In this document: positions 6,147-10,065 of the stretch, piece after piece
How positions within the stretch are numbered: position 1 is the first letter of the stretch
How the letters are laid out: the number at the start of each line of letters is the position of its first letter
The notes under the pieces: model-generated
What the model saw: only the letters and a program-made list of their open reading frames with translations
Database searches by the model: none
What the model was told of the DNA's origin: nothing
From: Nitrospira sp.
Lineage (GTDB): Bacteria > Nitrospirota > JACRHL01
Length of the DNA stretch: 10,065 nucleotides
Direction of reading: 5' to 3'
NCBI GenBank assembly: GCA_026994095.1
Contig: JALWRU010000533.1
Span: forward strand, 1 to 10,065
Made by a program: the position numbers and the translations under genes

Positions 6147-7013
6147 ATGACCAGTCAGGCGTTAAACCAGATCACTCACAAAACCATTCGGGCCATCGCC
6201 GACCACCAGCCGGAGCTGGCCCTGTCGATCTATGAAGTGGGAGCCCTGTCGCCCTTGGGTGAGCAAGAACGGTTCTACTGTCTGCCGGACTATTTTCCCC
6301 ACGCTACGGTCACCGCCTTTGAAGTTGACCCGGAGTTGTGCGAAAAACTCAACAAGCAGGCCGCTCACGGCATCCACTACTACCCGTCGGCGTTGGGGTG
6401 CCGCACGGAACAGCGCACTTTTTATGAGACCACCCACCCCATGTGCTCGTCTCTGTACCGCCCGGATGAGAAACTGCTCGGCTATTACAACTATCTGGAG
6501 ATGGCCCAGCTTAAAGGGACCACCACCCTCGATACCATCAGCATGGACCAGTTTGTGGCCGCGCAAAACATCGCCCCCCCGGACTTTATCAAAATCGACA
6601 TTCAAGGGGCGGAGCTGGAGGTCTTTCAAGGGGGCCAGCAGGCCCTGCAACAGACCTTGCTGGTGGTGTCGGAGGTGGAGTTTATTCCCATGTATGAGGA
6701 TCAGCCCCTGTTTGGCGACGTCTGCGCCGAGTTGGCCAAAAGTGGGTTGATGTTTCACAGCTTTCTGGGGCTGGCAGGGCGGGCTATCCGCCCGGTGATG
6801 GCCAACAACGACCCCAACCGGCCCAGCCAGCAGATGTGGGCAGACGCCATTTTTATGACCCACATCACCCGGATCGAACATCTGGCGTCGGACCAACTGC
6901 TCAAGCTGAGTGTACTGGCGTTGCTCTACGACGTCTTTGACGTCGTCGCCCACGCCTTAAAGGTCTACGATGAGCGGCACCAGACCACCCTGCGCAATGT
7001 GCTGTTTAGTTAA
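6147..7013 (+). CDS. FkbM-family methyltransferase-like protein (second of a pair)
   Basis: This is a 288-residue protein. The FkbM signature DFIKIDIQGAELEVFQGG (146-163) is clear, and FEVDPE (58-63) is the acidic end of strand beta 2 that holds the SAM ribose. Motif I is unusual: YEVGALSPLG at 29-38, where the ordinary form is DVGANxG. The enzyme may therefore bind SAM differently, or may use a variant loop as some FkbM proteins do. Residues 241-288 form a C-terminal helical tail. The ATG at 6147 has an AGGTG site 6 bases upstream; an in-frame GTG at 6138 overlaps that site and is less likely. The two neighbours share the FkbM family but little overall sequence, so this is not a recent duplication. 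It probably acts on the same glycan or surface product as its neighbour, by inference. It ends 20 bases from the convergent tRNA-His. Confidence 0.83.
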   Translation: MTSQALNQITHKTIRAIADHQPELALSIYEVGALSPLGEQERFYCLPDYFPHATVTAFEVDPELCEKLNKQAAHGIHYYPSALGCRTEQRTFYETTHPMCSSLYRPDEKLLGYYNYLEMAQLKGTTTLDTISMDQFVAAQNIAPPDFIKIDIQGAELEVFQGGQQALQQTLLVVSEVEFIPMYEDQPLFGDVCAELAKSGLMFHSFLGLAGRAIRPVMANNDPNRPSQQMWADAIFMTHITRIEHLASDQLLKLSVLALLYDVFDVVAHALKVYDERHQTTLRNVLFS

Positions 7014-7033
7014 GTCGCTGGCCGGGGGGAAAG

Positions 7034-7110
7034 TGGGGTGAGTGACGGGGATTGAACCCGCGACCACAGGAATCACAATCCTGTGCTCTACCAACTGAGC
7101 TACACTCACC
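7034..7110 (-). tRNA. tRNA-His (GUG)
   Basis: The reverse strand folds as a full cloverleaf. The acceptor strands GTGAGTG and CACTCAC pair perfectly, and the anticodon loop TTGTGAT gives anticodon GUG. The T arm is GCGGG-TTCAATC-CCCGT (last pair G-T type). The extra 5-prime G (position -1, at 7110) opposite discriminator C (7037) is the identity mark of tRNA-His. The CCA end (7034-7036) is encoded. It is the last gene of a three-tRNA transcript; no clear terminator is visible beyond it. Confidence 0.97.
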
Positions 7111-7134
7111 ACAAACCTTGTGGCACGACGCCGA

Positions 7135-7211
7135 TGGCGCGCCCGAGAGGATTCGAACCTCTGACCGGCGGCTTAGAAGGCCGCTGCTCTATCCTGCTGA
7201 GCTACGGGCGC
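7135..7211 (-). tRNA. tRNA-Arg (UCU)
   Basis: The acceptor strands GCGCCCG and CGGGCGC pair perfectly, with discriminator G and an encoded CCA at 7135-7137. The anticodon arm GCGGC-CTTCTAA-GCCGC gives anticodon UCU, which reads AGA/AGG codons. The T arm CAGAGGTTCGAATCCTCTC is standard. It is the middle gene of the cluster, 24 bases from tRNA-His. Confidence 0.97.
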
Positions 7212-7272
7212 AACTCACGGCAACACCGGTCAACCTGCCTGACCCTGGCACGAACCTAACGAGGCGTGCGGC

Positions 7273-7349
<77 letters not shown>

Positions 7350-7382
7350 ATACAAGCCCACGCCCCGAAATCAGGGAGCGCA

Positions 7383-7411
7383 TTTGTACCCGTTTTCACC
7401 CGACTTGTCAA
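7383..7411 (-). promoter_or_regulatory. Strong sigma-70 promoter of the tRNA cluster with GC-rich discriminator
   Basis: On the minus strand: TTGACA (perfect -35, 7406-7411), a 17-base spacer and TACAAA (-10, 7383-7388). The next bases, TGCGCTCCC, make a GC-rich discriminator, the feature that makes stable-RNA promoters sensitive to ppGpp and DksA in proteobacteria. The start of transcription should be near 7376. Confidence 0.8.
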
Positions 7412-7443
7412 GATATCTCGGCGATAGACCCACCGGCCAACGG

Positions 7444-7472
7444 TTGACCAAAACCACAATACAACGTATGTT
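7444..7472 (+). promoter_or_regulatory. Sigma-70 promoter of dksA
   Basis: TTGACC at 7444-7449 (five of six), a 17-base spacer, and TATGTT at 7467-7472 (four of six). Transcription would start near 7479 and give a leader of about 50 bases. It runs away from the tRNA promoter; the two -35 boxes are 32 bases apart. Confidence 0.6.
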
Positions 7473-7529
7473 ATGTGGCTGTTTTGAGATTTTGACGCCC
7501 CAATGAGGGTTCAGACAGGGAAGAGATCC

Positions 7530-7907
7530 ATGACGACCAGTGAGCCGACGATCAACTATTCGGAAGTCCGCGAGATCCTTGAGGCACAACGGGATGAAAT
7601 CCTGGCCATGTCGGAGGAGATTATCGCCAAAGGCAGCATGGGGACCGACGGCACCAACTTCCCGGACATGAGCGACCAGGCTACTGCCGAGCAGGATCAG
7701 AACTTCAACATCCGCCTGCGTGGGCGAGAGCAGAAGTTGCTGGTCAAAATTGAAGAGGCGCTGGAGCGCATTGCCTCCAACTCTTACGGCGTCTGCGAAG
7801 AGTGCGAAGAGACCATCGCGCTGGAGCGGCTCAAGGCCCGCCCGGTCACGACCCTCTGTATCGCCTGCAAAACCGAGCAGGAAGAGCAAGAGGCCATGCG
7901 CCCCTAA
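7530..7907 (+). CDS. dksA: DksA/TraR-family zinc-finger transcription regulator
   Basis: DksA binds the secondary channel of RNA polymerase and, with ppGpp, tunes rRNA, tRNA and amino-acid promoters. This 125-residue protein has a coiled-coil half (about 10-85) whose tip carries DMSDQA at 46-51, matching the DxxDxA motif that is essential for DksA activity (D46, D49, A51). The C4 zinc finger is intact: C89-x2-C92-x17-C110-x2-C113, ending in the family motif LKARPVTTLCIACK. It is about 25 residues shorter than E. coli DksA, all missing from the N-terminus, as in short DksA forms of other proteobacterial lineages. The ATG at 7530 follows a GGGAAGAG site; the upstream in-frame ATG at 7503 has none. 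With all functional residues present I call it DksA rather than a distant TraR-like paralogue, with some doubt. It is divergent from the tRNA cluster. Confidence 0.88.
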   Translation: MTTSEPTINYSEVREILEAQRDEILAMSEEIIAKGSMGTDGTNFPDMSDQATAEQDQNFNIRLRGREQKLLVKIEEALERIASNSYGVCEECEETIALERLKARPVTTLCIACKTEQEEQEAMRP

Positions 7908-7950
7908 AAACGCGCACCCGAGCTGCCTTGCAGCCCGAACCCGCTGCCGG

Positions 7951-8625
7951 TCAGGCCACCTGCTGCCGACCGGACAGCGCCACCACCCGATTCACCAATT
8001 TGTCGATACCTGTAGCAGCCTCTGAAATGGTGCAGGCACACATGTAGGCCGGGGTGCTGACCACCTTGTGGGCCACATCCTCTACCAGATCACCCACCGC
8101 ACACTCCACATGCTTGCCGCCCATCAACGCGACCCCTTCGGCCGCTTCCGGGTCCGATCCGATCGTTAGCTCAAGCTGAATTTCACCGCCGAAGATTCGG
8201 GCCGCCACCACCGGTGAGATACAGATAAACCCCAGCGGCTTGCCCGCCTGATGCATCTGTTTTACCAGCCGGGTGACGTCCCCGTGAACAGTACAGACCT
8301 CCCCTTCGAAGGCGAAGGTTGACAGGTTTTTTGCAGCGCCATAACCACCGGGAAAAATCAACCCGTCCAACTCATCAGCGGCCACCTCCTGAATGTCCCG
8401 CACCGGACCACGGGCAATACGGGCCGACTCGACCCGCACATTCCGAACCCCCTCCATCACCTGGCCGGTGGCATGGTCGACCACATGGGCCTGATCCACA
8501 TCCGGCGCCATCCAGATTACCTCTGCCCCGGCCCGCTCCAGCGCGAGCAGGGTCAATACCGCCTCATGGACCTCCGATCCGTCATATACCCCACATCCCG
8601 ACAGCACTACTCCGATCCGGCTCAT
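7951..8625 (-). CDS. elbB: ElbB, isoprenoid biosynthesis glyoxalase (DJ-1/PfpI superfamily)
   Basis: This is a 224-residue protein, the full length of the ElbB family (also known as sigma cross-reacting protein 27A). The N-terminus RIGVVLSGCGVYDGSEVHE (3-21), the segment DGLIFPGGYGAAKNLSTFA (87-105) and the nucleophile elbow PLGFICISP (130-138, catalytic C135) identify it. Family members have been reported to have weak glyoxalase activity and a gene-dosage link to isoprenoid synthesis; the physiological role remains unclear. The ATG at 8625 has a strong GGAGGAG site 6 bases upstream. It is transcribed convergently with dksA (43 bases between the stops) and divergently from the rpsF operon. 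No clear promoter was found for it. Confidence 0.94.
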   Translation of the reverse strand: MSRIGVVLSGCGVYDGSEVHEAVLTLLALERAGAEVIWMAPDVDQAHVVDHATGQVMEGVRNVRVESARIARGPVRDIQEVAADELDGLIFPGGYGAAKNLSTFAFEGEVCTVHGDVTRLVKQMHQAGKPLGFICISPVVAARIFGGEIQLELTIGSDPEAAEGVALMGGKHVECAVGDLVEDVAHKVVSTPAYMCACTISEAATGIDKLVNRVVALSGRQQVA

Positions 8626-8664
8626 GGCCTACTCCTCCAGCAAAATTGATCTACGCCCCACCGC

Positions 8665-8707
8665 GTACTACTCTCACCATAGCAAATCCTGCCGTTTGCG
8701 GTAGTAC
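8665..8707. repeat. Nested inverted repeat between elbB and rpsF
   Basis: The outer arms GTACTAC (8665-8671) and GTAGTAC (8701-8707) are perfect over 7 bases. Inside them GCAAA (8682-8686) and TTTGC (8695-8699) form an inner pair around an 8-base loop. The element lies 24 bases upstream of the rpsF -35 box and 40 bases upstream of elbB. It could be an operator or a leader hairpin of the elbB transcript. Confidence 0.4.
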
Positions 8708-8730
8708 AGGGTGCAAACAGCCCTCCCCCC

Positions 8731-8760
8731 TTGCGGGTGGAATGCCGGTATCGATATAAT
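8731..8760 (+). promoter_or_regulatory. Sigma-70 promoter of the rpsF-ssb-rpsR operon
   Basis: TATAAT at 8755-8760 is a perfect -10. TTGCGG at 8731-8736 is a partial -35 with an 18-base spacer. Transcription would start near 8767, giving a leader of about 54 bases before rpsF. Confidence 0.65.
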
Positions 8761-8774
8761 GGCGGTTTTCCTCG

Positions 8775-8811
8775 CTTGGTACATTTCGTACCGGGCCAAA
8801 CGTCCAAGGGG
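8775..8811 (+). promoter_or_regulatory. Candidate S6:S18 autoregulatory leader hairpin of rpsF
   Basis: CUUGGUAC (8775-8782) can pair with GUACCGGG (8788-8795) around the loop AUUUC, including two G-U pairs. Alternatively CUUGG (8775-8779) pairs exactly with CCAAG (8804-8808), which overlaps the ribosome binding site AAGGGG (8806-8811); UAC/GUA then forms an inner stem and leaves a CCG triplet in a 3-prime bulge. Leaders of rpsF operons in many bacteria bind the S6:S18 complex through a hairpin with an exposed CCG, so position and features fit. No structure prediction was run. Confidence 0.4.
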
Positions 8812-8820
8812 ATGCTTACG

Positions 8821-9273
8821 ATGAATTGCTACGAGTGCCTGTATATCATTCAGCCTGAGCTGGGTGACGAGGCCGAAGGGGCCGCCCGTGACCGGGTCGC
8901 CGACATCATCGCCAACACCGGCGGTTTTATTTATCTGCGTGAAAACTGGGGTCGCAAGCGTCTCGCCTACGAGATCCGCAAGCAGAACAAGGGGGTCTAT
9001 CAGCTCCTCAAGTTCGTTGGTACGCCAGAGACCCTCACCCAGATGGAGCGCCTGTTCCGTCTGGACGAAGCCTACCTGAAGTACCTCACCCTGGTACTCC
9101 GGGAAGATCCGGCCACCGTCTCTGAGCTGCCGCCGGAGAGCAGCGAGGACAAAACCACCGAAGCCGCCCCGGAAGAGAGTGTCGAGGCCAAGGACGACAC
9201 CACCACCGATGCCAAAGCGGAACCCAAAGCGGAGGCCACACCTGAGCCCGCCGCTGTGGCTGCGGAAGAATGA
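8821..9273 (+). CDS. rpsF: 30S ribosomal protein bS6
   Basis: bS6 sits on the platform of the 30S subunit next to bS18. This 150-residue protein has the standard S6 core at residues 1-95 (start MNCYECLYIIQPEL, then GGFIYLRENWGRKRLAYEI at 34-52, KGVYQLLKF at 57-65 and the LDEAYLKYLTL strand at 81-91). It is followed by a low-complexity acidic tail of about 55 residues rich in Glu, Ala, Pro and Thr and ending AAEE. The two terminal Glu residues resemble the S6 tail extended by RimK in E. coli; a RimK is not in this window. The ATG at 8821 has AAGGGG 9 bases upstream; an in-frame ATG at 8812 directly abuts that site and is unlikely. It is the first gene of the operon and overlaps ssb by 4 bases (ATGA), indicating coupled translation. 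Confidence 0.96.
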   Translation: MNCYECLYIIQPELGDEAEGAARDRVADIIANTGGFIYLRENWGRKRLAYEIRKQNKGVYQLLKFVGTPETLTQMERLFRLDEAYLKYLTLVLREDPATVSELPPESSEDKTTEAAPEESVEAKDDTTTDAKAEPKAEATPEPAAVAAEE

Positions 9274-9743
9274 CCAGCTTTAACAAAGTCATCCTCATCG
9301 GTAACCTGACCCGCGACCCGGAGATGCGTTACACCCCCAGTGGTACTGCGGTGACCACCCTGGCCCTGGCCATGAACCACCGCTACAAGCAGGGTGACGA
9401 ACAGCGCGAGGATGTCTGTTATGTAGACGTGGTGGTGTTTGGCAGGCAGGCGGAAACCTGTAGCCAGTACCTCAATCGAGGTAGCGGTGTGATCGTGGAC
9501 GGTCGCCTGTCCCAACGTCGCTGGGAAGCCGAGGACGGCAGCAAGCGCAGCAAACACGAGGTGGTCGCTCAAAACGTCCGTTTCATGCCGCGCAAGGGCG
9601 ATATGGCTGGAGGTGGCGGTGGTTACGACAATCCACCGCCCCCGTCAGCCCCTCCCGCCCAGCAGCAGGCTGCCGGTGCCGCACCTGGCGGCGGTGGCAA
9701 TCTGGGGCCGCCCGACTTTACCGACGACGACATTCCGTTTTAG
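9270..9743 (+). CDS. ssb: Single-stranded DNA-binding protein SSB
   Basis: SSB coats single-stranded DNA in replication, repair and recombination. This 157-residue protein has an OB fold at residues 3-108 (FNKVILIGNLTRDPEMRYTP at 4-23, FGRQAE at 57-62, VDGRLSQRRW at 76-85), a flexible Gly/Pro/Gln-rich linker at about 109-147, and the acidic tip DFTDDDIPF that recruits partner proteins. The intact tip shows a full SSB and not PriB, which occupies this place in most beta- and gammaproteobacterial rpsF operons. The ATG overlaps the rpsF stop codon in an ATGA, so it depends on translation of rpsF. A 77-base gap separates it from rpsR. Confidence 0.97.
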   Translation: MTSFNKVILIGNLTRDPEMRYTPSGTAVTTLALAMNHRYKQGDEQREDVCYVDVVVFGRQAETCSQYLNRGSGVIVDGRLSQRRWEAEDGSKRSKHEVVAQNVRFMPRKGDMAGGGGGYDNPPPPSAPPAQQQAAGAAPGGGGNLGPPDFTDDDIPF

Positions 9744-9745
9744 CA

Positions 9746-9788
9746 CCGGCCACTGCCGGAGCAATCTGTTTTCTGCGCCGCTTGCGGC
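9746..9788 (+). other. Two small hairpins in the ssb-rpsR gap
   Basis: CCGGC-cact-GCCGG (9746-9759) begins just after the ssb stop. GCCG-CTTG-CGGC (9777-9788) has a CUUG tetraloop, a known stable form. Between them lies a short T-rich stretch (TGTTTTCT, 9767-9774), which makes the first hairpin a weak candidate for partial termination. The effect could be to set ssb and rpsR to different levels; this is inference. Confidence 0.4.
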
Positions 9789-9820
9789 ACACTGATATTT
9801 AGTATTTGAAGGACAATCCC

Positions 9821-10048
9821 ATGCGAAGAAAAGTATACCGACGACGGGTATGCCGTTTTTGTGCCGACAAGGTCACCGAGATCGACTACAAGGACGTGGC
9901 CACCCTGCGTCGCTTCATCACCGAGCGGGGCAAGATCATTCCCAGCCGTGTGTCGGGCACCTGCTCCCCTCACCAGCGGGCATTGACCAGCTCCATCAAG
10001 CGGGCCCGTAACATTGCCCTGATCGCCTTCAAAGAGGTCCCGGTCTGA
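9821..10048 (+). CDS. rpsR: 30S ribosomal protein bS18, zinc-ligand (C+) form
   Basis: This 75-residue protein has the bS18 pattern: CRFCADK at 11-17, EIDYKDVATLRRFITERGKI at 20-39, PSRVSGTC at 41-48, HQRALTSSIKRARNIALIAF at 51-70. C11, C14, C48 and H51 form a CxxC...CxxH set, the zinc-binding C+ form; E. coli S18 lacks most of these ligands. bS18 pairs with bS6 on the 30S platform, so rpsF and rpsR are logically co-expressed. The ATG at 9821 has AAGGA 7 bases upstream; the in-frame TTG at 9806 lies upstream of that site and is rejected. The 17 bases after the stop hold nothing that can be called; rplI would commonly follow. Confidence 0.97.
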   Translation: MRRKVYRRRVCRFCADKVTEIDYKDVATLRRFITERGKIIPSRVSGTCSPHQRALTSSIKRARNIALIAFKEVPV

Positions 10049-10065
10049 CCGGAACACCCCCAGAC

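Noticed and set aside
6928..6946. Perfect inverted repeat ACGACGTC-TTT-GACGTCGT, considered as a terminator for the tRNA transcript
   Set aside because: It lies inside the second fkbM gene, encodes YDVFDVV with repeated Asp-Val codons, and has no U-run on either strand.
6162..6953. Minus-strand open frame of 263 codons inside the second fkbM gene
   Set aside because: It is antisense to a gene with the FkbM signature and has no own motif or ribosome binding site support.
7943..7978. Hairpin GCTGCCGGTC / GACCGGACAGC at the end of elbB, considered as a bidirectional terminator for dksA and elbB
   Set aside because: The stem has a bulge and a 15-base loop, overlaps the elbB coding end and lacks a T-run on either strand. 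It is too weak to annotate as a terminator.

Overview
The window is about 10 kb of GC-rich, densely coded bacterial chromosome. It most resembles a proteobacterium in the broad sense. The rpsF operon carries ssb between rpsF and rpsR, where beta- and gammaproteobacteria usually have priB. Ribosomal protein S18 is the zinc-ligand (C+) form, and the DksA homologue is short (125 aa). Together these point away from typical Beta-/Gammaproteobacteria and towards deltaproteobacterial, zetaproteobacterial or magnetococcal lineages. I cannot settle the class from sequence alone. No insertion sequence, integrase, CRISPR array or prophage gene was seen.

Positions 1-3007 hold a regulated redox module. 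On the minus strand are a secreted DUF1264/OBAP-family protein, a secreted class I cytochrome c and a membrane-anchored protein cut by the window edge. A divergent plus-strand gene encodes a sigma-54 enhancer-binding regulator whose PAS domain carries four cysteines. The 270-base divergent region contains a near-consensus -24/-12 promoter facing the cytochrome operon. About 130-180 bases upstream of that promoter is an array of ATGACAT half-sites spaced 16 bases apart, which also overlaps a likely promoter of the regulator gene. The simplest reading is that the regulator senses a redox or ligand signal, activates the periplasmic operon and limits its own synthesis.

Positions 3025-4453 (minus) hold a ferredoxin/metallo-beta-lactamase fusion protein and, upstream of it, a YaiI/YqxD (UPF0178) PIN-like protein. 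Positions 4643-7013 (plus) hold two tandem FkbM-type methyltransferases, the first with a C-terminal extension of about 240 residues that I do not recognise.

Positions 7034-7349 (minus) hold a tRNA-Pro(UGG), tRNA-Arg(UCU), tRNA-His(GUG) cluster, all with encoded CCA ends, behind a strong sigma-70 promoter with a GC-rich discriminator. Head-to-head with it on the plus strand is a dksA-family gene with its own good promoter. Convergent to dksA is elbB (minus, 7951-8625). From 8731 to the right edge is the start of the rpsF-ssb-rpsR ribosomal/replication operon, with a perfect -10 box and a leader RNA that can form an S6:S18-type autoregulatory hairpin.

The strongest candidate for an undescribed system is the Cys-PAS regulator with its sigma-54-driven DUF1264/cytochrome c/membrane-protein operon. 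Everything to its right is mostly conserved housekeeping, apart from the ferredoxin-MBL fusion and the FkbM pair.
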